From Prosthecodimorpha staleyi (GTDB taxonomy: Bacteria > Pseudomonadota > Alphaproteobacteria > Rhizobiales > Ancalomicrobiaceae): 64,000 bases of DNA. Position 1 is the first letter of the stretch; each line of letters opens with the position of its first letter. Below the pieces are notes generated by a model, which did no database searches, was not told where the DNA came from, and saw nothing but the letters and a program-made list of their open reading frames with translations. The position numbers and the translations under genes were made by a program. The stretch is from the NCBI RefSeq assembly GCF_018729455.1, contig NZ_JAHHZF010000009.1, positions 73,878 to 137,877 on the forward strand. Reading direction: 5' to 3'. This document shows positions 17,420 to 28,672 of this stretch, in pieces.

Positions 17420-18328
17420 ATGCGGCGCATTCTGGCGGCCTTTGTGATGATGGCGGCGGCGATCGGGACGGCCCTGGCCGCCGAGCCGGTCCTGGCGGCC
17501 GAGCCGGCGCCGGTGCTGGTGCTGTCGGCCTATGCGCCGGAGGTGGCGGCGATCCGAGCGCGCGTGGTGGAGCCGCGCGAAAGTCGGCTCGGCGGCCTGC
17601 CGGTGCTGGAAGGGTGGCTCGGCGGCAAGTCCGTGGTGGTGGTGACGACCGGCATCAGCATGGTCAATGCCGCCATGAACGCGCAGCGCGCCATCGACCG
17701 CTATGCGCCGCGCCTCGTCGTCTTCTCCGGCATCGCCGGCGGGGTCGATCCGGCGCTGGGCATCGGTGACGTGGTCGTGGCGGCGCAATGGGCGCAGTAT
17801 CTGGAGGCGTCCTTCGCCCGGGAGAAGGCCGGTGGCTACGCCCCGCCGCCGCTTTTCTCCAACGACCTGCCGAATTTCGGCATGATCTTCCCGCACCCGG
17901 TCGGCGTCGTCCTGCCGGACGGCACCGCCGAGACGCGCCTGTGGTTCCCGGTCGATGCCGAGGCCCTGGCGGTGATGCGCCGCGCCGCGGCCGGGCTCGC
18001 GCTGGAACGCTGCACGGCGGCGGCGGCCTGCCTCGACCGCGCGCCGCGGCTGGTGATCGGCGGCAACGGCGTCTCCGGTCAGGCCTTCGTCGACAATGCC
18101 GCCTTCCGTGCCTGGGTCGAAAAGAGCTTCCAGGCCTCCGTGCTCGACATGGAGAGCGCGGCCGTCGCCCATGTCGCCCGCGCCAACGGGGTCGGCTTCA
18201 TCGCGATCCGCTCGCTGTCGGACCTTGCCGGCGGCGGGCCCGGCGAGAACGAGATCATGACCTTCCTGGGGCTTGCGGCCGGCAATTCGAGCCGCGTGCT
18301 GGAGGCCTTTCTGGCCGCGCTGCCGTGA
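17420..18328 (+). CDS. Exported nucleoside phosphorylase-fold protein (MTA/SAH nucleosidase-like)
   Basis: A 302-residue protein with a signal peptide (MRRILAAFVMMAAAIGTALA). The PNP_UDP_1 fold is recognised from VVVVTTGISMVNAAMNAQRA, FSGIAGGVDPALGIGDVVVA, the ribose/base motif VLDMESAAVAHVA (the D-M-E of MTA/SAH nucleosidases) and IRSLSDLAGG with the catalytic Asp. Canonical MtnN enzymes are cytoplasmic and about 230 residues; this one is longer, with an insertion (about 130-175, LFSNDLPNFG) and apparently periplasmic. It probably cleaves nucleosides or thioadenosines outside the cytoplasm. Confidence 0.82.
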   Translation: MRRILAAFVMMAAAIGTALAAEPVLAAEPAPVLVLSAYAPEVAAIRARVVEPRESRLGGLPVLEGWLGGKSVVVVTTGISMVNAAMNAQRAIDRYAPRLVVFSGIAGGVDPALGIGDVVVAAQWAQYLEASFAREKAGGYAPPPLFSNDLPNFGMIFPHPVGVVLPDGTAETRLWFPVDAEALAVMRRAAAGLALERCTAAAACLDRAPRLVIGGNGVSGQAFVDNAAFRAWVEKSFQASVLDMESAAVAHVARANGVGFIAIRSLSDLAGGGPGENEIMTFLGLAAGNSSRVLEAFLAALP

Positions 18329-18341
18329 TCGCGAGGCGCCG

Positions 18342-19229
18342 TCAGGCCGCGACGAACTCCGCCCGGCGGTAGCCCTGAAGATAGAGGAGGGCGGTCAGGT
18401 CGGCATGCTCGATGCGGGCCGCGGCCGCGGCGGCGACCTTGGGCTTCGCCCGGAAAGCCACGCCGAGGCCGGCGGCCTGCAGCATCGGCAGGTCATTGGC
18501 GCCGTCGCCGACGGCGAGCGTCAGGGCCATCGGGATATCCCGGGTCGTCGCGAGTTCGTGCAGCGAGGCGAGTTTGGCCTCGGCGCCGAGGATCGGCTCG
18601 GCGACCCGCCCGACCAGACGGCCGTCCTCGGCCAGCAGCGTGTTGGCGCGATTCTCGTCGAAGCCGATCCGGCCGGCGATCGGCCCGGTGAAGACCGTGA
18701 AGCCGCCCGAGACCAGCGCCGTATAGGCGCCGTTCGCCCGCATGGTGCGCACGAGTTCGGGGCCGCCCGGCGTCAGCGTGATGCGCGCCGCGATGATCCG
18801 GTCGACCACGCCGGCATCGATCCCGGCGAGCAGGCCGACGCGCTCGCGCAAGGCCGGCTCGAAGGCGAGTTCGCCGCGCATGGCCCGCTCGGTGATCGCC
18901 GCGACATGATCCTTGATGCCGATCTCGGCGGCCAGTTCGTCGATGCATTCCTGGCCGATCATGGTCGAATCCATGTCGGCGATCAGCAGGCGCTTGCGCC
19001 GGCCCTCGACCGGTTGCACGACGATGTCGAGCGGCAGCCCGGCGAGCGTGATGCGCAGGTCCGTTTCCGGATCGGTCCCGGCCGCGGGCACGAAATGCAG
19101 GTCGGCGGCGACGCCCGGGTCCAACGGGACGGTGTCGCCGGAGCCGAGCCGACGGCGCGCGGCGGCGATCGCCTCCGGGGTGAGGGCCGGCGCGGCGGGC
19201 GACGAGATCAGGGTTGCAACGTGGGTCAT
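18342..19229 (-). CDS. serB: Phosphoserine phosphatase
   Basis: A 295-residue HAD-superfamily enzyme performing the last step of serine synthesis. The nucleophile motif DMDSTMIGQE is at about 85-94, SGGFTVFTG supplies motif II, and GDGANDLPML is motif III/IV. The N-terminal 75 residues are the regulatory region found in alphaproteobacterial SerB. The start MTHVATLI is preferred over an extension nine codons upstream. It is divergent from miaA with an 80-base gap that must hold both promoters, a common arrangement in this group. Confidence 0.95.
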   Translation of the reverse strand: MTHVATLISSPAAPALTPEAIAAARRRLGSGDTVPLDPGVAADLHFVPAAGTDPETDLRITLAGLPLDIVVQPVEGRRKRLLIADMDSTMIGQECIDELAAEIGIKDHVAAITERAMRGELAFEPALRERVGLLAGIDAGVVDRIIAARITLTPGGPELVRTMRANGAYTALVSGGFTVFTGPIAGRIGFDENRANTLLAEDGRLVGRVAEPILGAEAKLASLHELATTRDIPMALTLAVGDGANDLPMLQAAGLGVAFRAKPKVAAAAAARIEHADLTALLYLQGYRRAEFVAA

Positions 19230-19309
19230 CGTCCGGGGATAAGCAGGGGCCGGCATCGAGCGGCCCGACGGGCGGGCACCCCGGCCGGCCTCGGGGAACG
19301 GAAGGCGGA

Positions 19310-20218
19310 ATGGGCGGCATGAGGCAAGTCCGGCCGCGCGCGGTTCTTATCGCAGGCCCGACCGCCAGCGGCAAGTCGGCCCTGGCCATGACGGTGGCCG
19401 AGCGGATCGGCGGCGCCGTGGTCAATGCCGATTCCATGCAGGTCTATCGCGAACTCGCCATCGTGACTGCGCGTCCGACGGCCGAGGACGCGGCGCGCGT
19501 GCCGCACCGGCTCTACGGCCATGTTCCGGCCGCGACCGCGTATTCGGTCGCGTCCTGGCGCGCCGACATGCAACACACGCTTGCCGCGCTCGAAGCCGCT
19601 GGCCAGCCGGCCGTGGTGGTCGGTGGCACCGGGCTCTATTTCCGTTGCCTAACGGAGGGCCTGTCGGCCGTTCCGGAGATTCCGGATGAAGTCCGCACGG
19701 CCTGGCGGCAGCGCGGGCTGAGCGAGCCGGCGGCGGCGCTCCATGCCGAACTGGACCGGCGCGATCCCGACATGGCGGCCCGCCTCAGGTCGAGTGACGC
19801 GCAGCGCATCCTGCGCGCCTTGGAGGTGATCGACGCCACCGGCCGCTCGCTCGCCGACTGGCAGGCCGCCCCCGGGCTGCCGCCGCTTCTGGACGGGCCG
19901 GGCGTGGAGCGGATCGTGCTCGCCATCGATCGCGCGGAACTGCATCGTCGGATCGATCGACGTTTCGAGGCCATGGTGGCGGCCGGCGCCCTCGACGAGG
20001 TGGCGGCGCTCGATGCGCTCGGGCTCGATCCGAACCTGCCGGCGATGCGGGCGATCGGCGTCAAGCCGCTGATCATGTCGGTGCGCGGCGAGATCACGCT
20101 CGAGGAGGCGATCCGGCGCGGCCAAGCCGAAAGCCGGCAATATGCCAAGCGCCAGGAAACCTGGTTCCGCAATCAGATGGCCGACTGGCCGCGGCGTGCC
20201 GTGTCGGCGCCGGCTTGA
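19310..20218 (+). CDS. miaA: tRNA dimethylallyltransferase
   Basis: A 302-residue protein that prenylates A37 of tRNAs reading UNN codons. Seen are the P-loop GPTASGKSA near the N-terminus, the DSMQVYRELAIVTARPT substrate motif, VGGTGLYFRCLTEGL, and the C-terminal RQYAKRQETWFRNQ that grips tRNA. Two ATGs three codons apart (19310 and 19319) are possible; the first is used. It is divergent from serB. Confidence 0.95.
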   Translation: MGGMRQVRPRAVLIAGPTASGKSALAMTVAERIGGAVVNADSMQVYRELAIVTARPTAEDAARVPHRLYGHVPAATAYSVASWRADMQHTLAALEAAGQPAVVVGGTGLYFRCLTEGLSAVPEIPDEVRTAWRQRGLSEPAAALHAELDRRDPDMAARLRSSDAQRILRALEVIDATGRSLADWQAAPGLPPLLDGPGVERIVLAIDRAELHRRIDRRFEAMVAAGALDEVAALDALGLDPNLPAMRAIGVKPLIMSVRGEITLEEAIRRGQAESRQYAKRQETWFRNQMADWPRRAVSAPA

Positions 20219-20483
20219 TCGGCTGGCTGCCGGTGAGGGGCCGCGCGCCGCTGGTGTCGCCTTCGTCACACCGGCCCATTCCACGGACGCATAGAGTGGA
20301 GATTGGGGCGGCGCGTGTGCCTCGCGGTCGCAGACCGCGAAGGGCGCATCGACCGGGAGTGTCGGCCCACGTCCGGGACCGATCGGGCTTCGCGGCCTGT
20401 CGTCCCGCCGCACGCTGACGCCAGCGCGACGGCACCGGACGGAGACGGAATGCAGGACGGAGCGTCGTCCAGGGGAGGAAACC

Positions 20484-20930
20484 ATGCAGCTTGCGGATGC
20501 CGTACAACAGCTCGGCCGACAGATCGGCTTGACCTTGAAGCTCGACAGTGCCGGGGGCTGCCGGCTCGTCTTCGACGGCACGCTGCCGGTCGATATCGAG
20601 GCGGTCGAGGGGTCGGTCGCCTATCTGCACACGGCCATCGGCATCCTGCCGACCAGCGGCGCAGAGGCGCTGATGCGCAGCCTGCTGGAAGGCAATCTGT
20701 TCGGCCGCGGCACGGGCGCCTCGGTGATCGGCATCGACAGCCATCTCGGCGAAATCCTGCTCACGCGCCGTCTCGACATGAACAAAACGGACTATGCCGA
20801 ATTCGCCGCGGCGATCGAGGATTTCGTGACCCATGCCAAGGCCTGGATCGATCGGCTCAGCCGCAAGACGTCGGGCTCCGCCGAGGCCGCGCCGGACTTC
20901 GGTACGGGCGAGACCTTTCTGCGCGTCTGA
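20484..20930 (+). CDS. CesT-family type III secretion chaperone-like protein
   Basis: A 148-residue protein with a strong GGAGG ribosome site. The pattern (N-terminal helix QLADAVQQLGRQIGL, central strands, LLEGNLFGRGTGASVIGID, then EILLTRRLDM and the helix YAEFAAAIEDFVTHAKAWID) matches the Tir-chaperone (CesT) family: small dimeric proteins that keep secretion substrates unfolded and bind near their N-termini. The L-x-x-N-L-F-x-x-x-T-G segment is characteristic. No secretion apparatus is in this window. The next gene, in the same direction, is a large protein with a disordered N-terminus, as expected for a cognate substrate. Confidence 0.75.
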   Translation: MQLADAVQQLGRQIGLTLKLDSAGGCRLVFDGTLPVDIEAVEGSVAYLHTAIGILPTSGAEALMRSLLEGNLFGRGTGASVIGIDSHLGEILLTRRLDMNKTDYAEFAAAIEDFVTHAKAWIDRLSRKTSGSAEAAPDFGTGETFLRV

Positions 20931-21104
20931 CGACGACCGCATCTTTGTAGGCGGTATCGGTCGGGGGGCGGGTGCGCGATCCCCCGCCGTGTCGGGGCGC
21001 CGCGGGCAAACCGGCCTGCCGATGGGCGATGGGGCGATCGTACGATTTTGTCTCGTTTGGCACAGGCACGGCGCCACCTGCGGCTAGTATCACGGTCATA
21101 GAGC

Positions 21105-21151
21105 ACTGCATTCGATCGCGAGATCATCCGAACCGGCAGGTCGAATGCAGT
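21105..21151 (+). promoter_or_regulatory. 11-bp inverted repeat in the leader of the putative effector gene
   Basis: ACTGCATTCGA (21105-21115) and TCGAATGCAGT (21141-21151) are perfect inverted copies separated by 25 bases, ending 61 bases before the start codon. It could be an operator with two half-sites or an mRNA stem-loop in the 5' untranslated region. The rest of the gap 20931-21212 shows no gene. Confidence 0.6.
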
Positions 21152-21212
21152 ATCCGGACAGCAGATGATGCGGCCGACCGCCGCCACCGAAGACGACAGT
21201 CAGGAGACGACC

Positions 21213-22658
21213 ATGGCCGGCCCAGTACAGAACCAGCCCCCCGTGCATCAGCCGATCGGTGTCGGCGTCGGCGTGGTCCCGCAGGACCAGCACGTTGTCG
21301 GTCAGCAGGGCGTCGGCCAGCAGGGTGTCGGCGAGATGGGCGGTCATCAGGTCGAGGGCGGTCAGGCCCAGCCGCGCGCGACCAGCTCGCTGAAGACCGT
21401 CTGGATGGACGTGAAGCACTTCTTCACGTCGCTGCTCGGCAGCCGCGTCAGCACGCCGTCGCCGCTGGCGGTGACCAATGGACCGCAGGCGACCGACAAC
21501 GCCCTGCATGAACTGACCCGGAGCAAGCCGAGCGAGCCGTTGATCTATCTGGCGCTCGCCGAATGGATCGGTCACAACCCCTTCCCGCAGGATGCGTCCC
21601 GCGACGGCCTGCGTCAGGAAGTCCAGGCGCAGTTCGGCGACAAGCTGGACGACATGTCCGACATGCAGCTGTTCCGCCTGTACCGGACCCTGCAGAACAA
21701 TCCCTCCCTGGTCCAGGACCTTGGCCAGAACGGCTCCGCCTATGTGATGTCCAAGGTCGACGACATGAACGACCCGGGCGCGATGGGAATCATGCAGGCC
21801 TGCGGCAAGGTCAACGATATGGGCGGCGTGGTCACCGAACTGGCCGCCATGGTCAAGGATCGCCTGGAGGGCCGCGGCTACGAGACGCCGCACATCAACG
21901 GCACCGGCCCGACCCCGTTCATGGATCGGTTCACGGAAAACGCCGTCATGAACTCCGGCGATCTGGTCGCGGCGCTCCGGGATACGGTGCTGCAGAACGA
22001 GGCCGAGAAGAGCCGCGTCATCGTCGGTTCACTGGAAGTGGCGGGTCTGCGCGACGAACAGTCCGGCATCCAGCGCAGCCACGGCCGGCCGCGGGACGCC
22101 ACGACGGCGCTCGAAGATCCGTTCTTCGACGATCCCTACAAGGGCACCGGGATCGATGGCGAGAAGATGATCGATTTCTTCGGCAAGCACTTCGACGTGT
22201 GCAGCAGCCCGGAATTCTGGTCGCATTTCGGCGCCAAGACCAACCAGGACAATTTCGGGTCCGCCATGGCGCTGGCCTGTCTGTCGAAGATTGCCGGTAA
22301 TGGCGAAGTGACGCCGCAGGATCTGGAAGACCTGCGCAAGGCCCTGAGCCCGCCGGACGATAACGTCAAGCCGTTGGCGCAGCTGCCGGTCAACCTCATC
22401 GGCACCGCCTCCGACGAGCGCATGAAGATGCTCAGCCAACTGGTCTTCGACCGCTATTTCGCGATGGGGTCGCCGTTCGAGCTCAATCTGGAACCTCAGT
22501 TCGCCGAAACCGGCATGGTGCGCGACACCTTCGCCGACCCGACCAAGACCGGCCAGGAACGCTTCGACGCGCTGACCACTGCCTTCACCCAGATGCAGGG
22601 CCGCCAGCGTTTCCCGATGGCAAGCCTCACCGACCCGCTCCGCGGCATCGCCGGCTGA
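21213..22658 (+). CDS. Unrecognised protein, candidate substrate of the CesT-like chaperone
   Basis: A 481-residue protein with a CAGGAGACGACC ribosome site. Residues 1-60 are disordered and rich in Gln, Gly and Val with short repeats (VVGQQGVGQQGVGEMGGHQV); no signal peptide or membrane helix. The remainder looks mostly helical (SLKTVWMDVKHFFTSLLGSR, YLALAEWIGHNPF, MQLFRLYRTLQNNPSLVQDL, DGEKMIDFFGKHFDVC), without enzymatic motifs I can name. A flexible N-terminus followed by a folded body, directly after a CesT-type chaperone, is the layout of type III effectors or of gatekeeper/translocator proteins. That role is inference only. Base composition is similar to its neighbours. Confidence 0.7.
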   Translation: MAGPVQNQPPVHQPIGVGVGVVPQDQHVVGQQGVGQQGVGEMGGHQVEGGQAQPRATSSLKTVWMDVKHFFTSLLGSRVSTPSPLAVTNGPQATDNALHELTRSKPSEPLIYLALAEWIGHNPFPQDASRDGLRQEVQAQFGDKLDDMSDMQLFRLYRTLQNNPSLVQDLGQNGSAYVMSKVDDMNDPGAMGIMQACGKVNDMGGVVTELAAMVKDRLEGRGYETPHINGTGPTPFMDRFTENAVMNSGDLVAALRDTVLQNEAEKSRVIVGSLEVAGLRDEQSGIQRSHGRPRDATTALEDPFFDDPYKGTGIDGEKMIDFFGKHFDVCSSPEFWSHFGAKTNQDNFGSAMALACLSKIAGNGEVTPQDLEDLRKALSPPDDNVKPLAQLPVNLIGTASDERMKMLSQLVFDRYFAMGSPFELNLEPQFAETGMVRDTFADPTKTGQERFDALTTAFTQMQGRQRFPMASLTDPLRGIAG

Positions 22659-22678
22659 TCGGACGGTTCATGATCGAG

Positions 22679-22708
22679 GCCCCGCAACGGTGTCTGCCGT
22701 TGCGGGGC
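22679..22708 (+). terminator. Strong hairpin after the putative effector gene
   Basis: A perfect 12-base stem GCCCCGCAACGG / CCGTTGCGGGGC with loop TGTCTG begins 20 bases after the stop. It is followed by ttccgctgtc rather than a clean T-tract. It should isolate the upstream pair from the ilvB transcription unit. Confidence 0.7.
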
Positions 22709-22744
22709 TTCCGCTGTCTGGCGAGAAAGTCGGCGGCTGGCCGC

Positions 22745-22773
22745 TTGACCGGACAGCCAACGAGGCGTAGGGT
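22745..22773 (+). promoter_or_regulatory. Promoter of the ilvB leader
   Basis: TTGACC (22745-22750), a 17-base spacer and TAGGGT (22768-22773) form a good vegetative promoter. Transcription would start near 22780, about 30 bases before the leader peptide start. Confidence 0.6.
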
Positions 22774-22808
22774 CCGCGCCCATCGAACAGAGCTGGGAAA
22801 CGCGCGTC

Positions 22809-22865
22809 ATGTCGCTGCGGACCATTATCGTACTTAGGGAGCGCGCGAGCGGGACGGGTCTCTGA
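22809..22865 (+). CDS. ilvB leader peptide (Ile-Ile-Val-Leu)
   Basis: An 18-residue reading frame, MSLRTIIVLRERASGTGL, between the promoter and an intrinsic terminator. The consecutive Ile-Ile-Val-Leu codons are ATT ATC GTA CTT, and ATT, GTA and CTT are uncommon codons in this GC-rich genome, so ribosome movement here should sense charged tRNAs for all three branched-chain amino acids. This is a classic attenuation leader ahead of acetolactate synthase. Confidence 0.88.
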   Translation: MSLRTIIVLRERASGTGL

Positions 22866-22918
22866 TCCGTCACGACAGGTTCGCGCGCAGCAAGGGGCCC
22901 CTTCAAGGCCCCTTTTTT
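22841..22918 (+). promoter_or_regulatory. Transcription attenuator upstream of ilvB
   Basis: Within the leader transcript, GCGCGCGA (22841-22848) can pair with TCGCGCGC (22881-22888), enclosing a smaller stem GACGGGTC/GATCCGTC. Downstream, AAGGGGCC (22892-22899) and GGCCCCTT (22907-22914) form a perfect terminator stem followed by T to 22918. When the ribosome stalls at the Ile/Val/Leu codons the upstream pairing changes and the terminator should be avoided; the exact antiterminator was not resolved. Confidence 0.82.
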
Positions 22919-22980
22919 CATGCCCGAAGGACACTCGAACGAAGGCCCGAGAGAGGCCCGAGACGTGAAAGGGAAGACCG

Positions 22981-24747
<1,767 letters not shown>

Positions 24748-24853
24748 CGCCCGGCCGTCGATCCCGCAACGCTCCCGTTTCCTTCGTTCGGCCCTGACCC
24801 GTCCGGATCGCTTCAATCCGGACGGGACGGGCTCCAGCCAATGAGCCACGGAT

Positions 24854-25414
24854 ATGAACGCCATGACCACGCCCGGGCAGTCCCATTCGGCCTATTTCCT
24901 TGATGACGCGCCGAAGACCACCGAGAGGCACACCCTCTCGGTTCTCGTCGACAACGAGCCCGGCGTCCTCGCCCGGGTGATCGGCCTGTTCTCGGGCCGC
25001 GGCTACAATATCGACAGCCTGACGGTCTCGGAGACCGAGCACGAGAAGCATCTCTCGCGCATCACCATCGTCACCACCGGTACCCCGATGGTGATCACCC
25101 AGATCAAGAACCAGCTCGATCGCATGGTTCCGGTGCACCGGGTGATCGACCTGACCGTCTCGGGTCCGGCGCTGGAGCGCGAACTGGCGCTGATCAAGGT
25201 GCGCGGCACCGGCGAGATGCGCGTCGAGGCGCTGCGGCTGGCGGAGGCCTTCAACGCCCGCGTGATGGACGCCACCACCGAGAGCTTCATCTTCGAGATC
25301 ACCGGCAAGGGCGACAAGATCGACCAGTTCGTCTCGATCATGGTCCCGCTCGGCCTGGTCGAGGTCTCGCGCACCGGCGTCGCCGCCATCCGGCGCGGCC
25401 CGGAACGGACCTGA
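24854..25414 (+). CDS. ilvN: Acetolactate synthase, small (regulatory) subunit
   Basis: A 186-residue protein. An N-terminal ACT domain (about 25-100: RHTLSVLVDNEPGVLARVIG, SGRGYNIDSLTVSETE) binds valine and confers feedback inhibition on IlvB; the C-terminal half (ELALIKVRGTGEMRVEALRL onward) is the second ferredoxin-like domain found in alphaproteobacterial small subunits. It lies 106 bases after ilvB and is probably co-transcribed. Confidence 0.95.
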   Translation: MNAMTTPGQSHSAYFLDDAPKTTERHTLSVLVDNEPGVLARVIGLFSGRGYNIDSLTVSETEHEKHLSRITIVTTGTPMVITQIKNQLDRMVPVHRVIDLTVSGPALERELALIKVRGTGEMRVEALRLAEAFNARVMDATTESFIFEITGKGDKIDQFVSIMVPLGLVEVSRTGVAAIRRGPERT

Positions 25415-25480
25415 TCCAGGCATCACCGGGTGGCCCCTCCGGCCAGCCGGTGACGCATTACCGCAGTGCCGCAACGCGAG

Positions 25481-25501
25481 GCCCCGGTCCTGCGCCGGGG
25501 C
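25481..25501 (+). terminator. Hairpin after ilvN
   Basis: GCCCCGG (25481-25487) and CCGGGGC (25495-25501) form a 7-base stem with a 7-base loop, followed by ttcggcattctt. It is a plausible but weak terminator. Confidence 0.5.
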
Positions 25502-25647
25502 TTCGGCATTCTTGCTACACCCTTGGCGATTTCATGAAAAAGTCGCCGTCCGGTCAGCTGTCTGACAGGCTGAAAACGCTATAAACGGGGCGTTCGCGGT
25601 GCTTCGGCTGCGAACTGTTTCTCCCGAAAAAGCGACCCCAATCCGTC

Positions 25648-27210
25648 ATGAGCGAATCGACTTTGCTTCGCGCAGCCGCCATCGGTGCGCGCGCCCGGGC
25701 TGCCACTCCGAGTGTCGGGCTCGTCTTCGCTCTCCTGTTCGCGACGGTCTGCGTCCCGATCTTCGCCGTGAAGGTCGCGCCGCTCAACGACTACATCAAC
25801 CATCTCGCGCGCATGCACGTGATGGCGGTCGGGGCCTCGGATCGTTTCCTGTCGGATTTCTACGCGGTCGACTGGCAGCTTCTGCCCAATCTGGCGATGG
25901 ATCTGGTCGTGCCGCGGCTGGCACGGGTCTTCGACATCTATGTGTCGGGCCAGATCTTCGTCGCGCTGACCATGTTCATGCTCGCCTCCGGGCCGATGGC
26001 GATCAGCTGGGCGCTCAACCGGCGCTTCGAGCCGTGGCCGCTGGTGGCGTTCCTGATCCTCTACAATCAGGTCTTCCTGGTCGGCCTGATGAACTACCTG
26101 ATGGGCGCCGGCTTCGCCATGTGGGGCCTGGCCGCCTGGATCGTGCTGCGCGAGCGGTCGATGGCGCTGCGCATGGTGGTATCGGGCGCCGTCGTGGCGC
26201 TGACCTTCCTGTGCCATCTCTGCGCCGTCGGGCTCTACGGCCTCGCCATCGGCTCCTATGAGCTCTGGCTCTGGTATCGCCGCGGGCTGAAGGTCGATCG
26301 CCGCCTGGCGTTCGATTTCGCCGCGCTGGCCGTGCCGGCGCTGCCGATCGTTCCGCTCCTGCTGGCGAGCGCCACCTGGGGGCTGGCGGCCGAATACGAG
26401 TGGAGCGCGCAGGGCAAGCTCGATTCGATCACCATGATCTTTCGGGCCTATTCGGACCCGATCGACATTGCCGTGCTGGTGGTTTGTGCCGCCGCGCTGG
26501 CCTGGGCGGCGCGGCGTTCGCTGATCAGCTTCCATCCGGCGGCGGCGGTGTTCGCTGTCGTCAGCTGTGCGGTCTTCCTGGCTCTGCCGACCGTTCTGTT
26601 CGGCTCCTACATGGCCGACCAGCGCCTGCCGGTGGCGATGCTGCTGACGCTGATCGGCTTCGGCAGCATCCGTCTCGGCCAGCCGGCCGTGGCGCGGGCG
26701 TTCATCTTGCTGGTCCTGGCGATCTCGACCATCCGGGTCGGCGACGTGACCGCGCAGTGGCTGCATCTGGCCAAAGCGCATGACGAATTCCGTGCGGTCG
26801 TCCAGGGTCTCGACCGCGGCCAGAAGTTCATCGTCGCCTATGCGGACGAACCGCAGCTCAGCCAGCGCGAGCAGGATGCGATCAGCCATCTGGCCAGCAC
26901 CGCCGTGATCGAGCGCTCGGCCCTGGTCTCGACCGAGTTCACCGTGCCGGGCAAGCAGATCCTGCGCGTGCGCCGGCCCTATGAGGACCGCGTCGACACC
27001 GAGGACGGCACGCCGCCGAATATCAGCCAGCTGATCGCCGCCACGATGGTCGAAGGTGCGGCGACCGGCCACTATTGGGATCGCTGGCAGGAGAAGCACG
27101 ATTTCGTCCTGGTGCTGTTCACCGAGCGCGGCCGCGCCAATCCGGATCCCGACCTCCTGTCGCTGGTCCATGACGGCAACGGCTTCCAGCTCTACGAAAT
27201 CCTGCGCTGA
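25648..27210 (+). CDS. Polytopic membrane protein, GT-C-like, function unknown
   Basis: A 520-residue protein with about nine or ten hydrophobic segments in residues 20-370, then a soluble C-terminal part of about 150 residues. The first extracytoplasmic loop has NDYINHLARMHV shortly after the first helix, resembling the acidic-residue loop of GT-C glycosyltransferases acting on lipid-linked sugars; no other signature supports an enzyme. The C-terminal domain (GQKFIVAYADEPQLSQREQD) is unrecognised. It separates ilvN from ilvC, which are functionally linked, so it is an accessory insertion; no ribosome site stronger than its neighbours' is seen. Confidence 0.7.
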   Translation: MSESTLLRAAAIGARARAATPSVGLVFALLFATVCVPIFAVKVAPLNDYINHLARMHVMAVGASDRFLSDFYAVDWQLLPNLAMDLVVPRLARVFDIYVSGQIFVALTMFMLASGPMAISWALNRRFEPWPLVAFLILYNQVFLVGLMNYLMGAGFAMWGLAAWIVLRERSMALRMVVSGAVVALTFLCHLCAVGLYGLAIGSYELWLWYRRGLKVDRRLAFDFAALAVPALPIVPLLLASATWGLAAEYEWSAQGKLDSITMIFRAYSDPIDIAVLVVCAAALAWAARRSLISFHPAAAVFAVVSCAVFLALPTVLFGSYMADQRLPVAMLLTLIGFGSIRLGQPAVARAFILLVLAISTIRVGDVTAQWLHLAKAHDEFRAVVQGLDRGQKFIVAYADEPQLSQREQDAISHLASTAVIERSALVSTEFTVPGKQILRVRRPYEDRVDTEDGTPPNISQLIAATMVEGAATGHYWDRWQEKHDFVLVLFTERGRANPDPDLLSLVHDGNGFQLYEILR

Positions 27211-27270
27211 CCGCTGACCGGGCGGTACTGCGGCGGCTCGCGGGCCGGGTGCCGGCCCGGACCGGCGTGA

Positions 27271-28542
<1,272 letters not shown>

Positions 28543-28577
28543 GTTCGCAAAAGCCGGTCCTCGGACTGAAGACAATC

Positions 28578-28610
28578 GCCGTCCGTGCATTATGCGCGGA
28601 CGGCAATTTT
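28578..28610 (+). terminator. Intrinsic terminator after ilvC
   Basis: GCCGTCCG (28578-28585) and CGGACGGC (28597-28604) form a perfect stem, followed by AATTTT. It lies 36 bases after the ilvC stop. Confidence 0.8.
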
Positions 28611-28672
28611 ATGTTGAGGGGCCCGCAACCCTGCCGCATACTGCCTTCCGAAAGGTGACGGGGGGAGAACGG

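Noticed and set aside
21050-21100. Sigma-54 promoter (TGGCAC...) before the candidate effector
   Set aside because: TGGCAC is present at about -24 but the matching TTGC element at the right spacing is absent.
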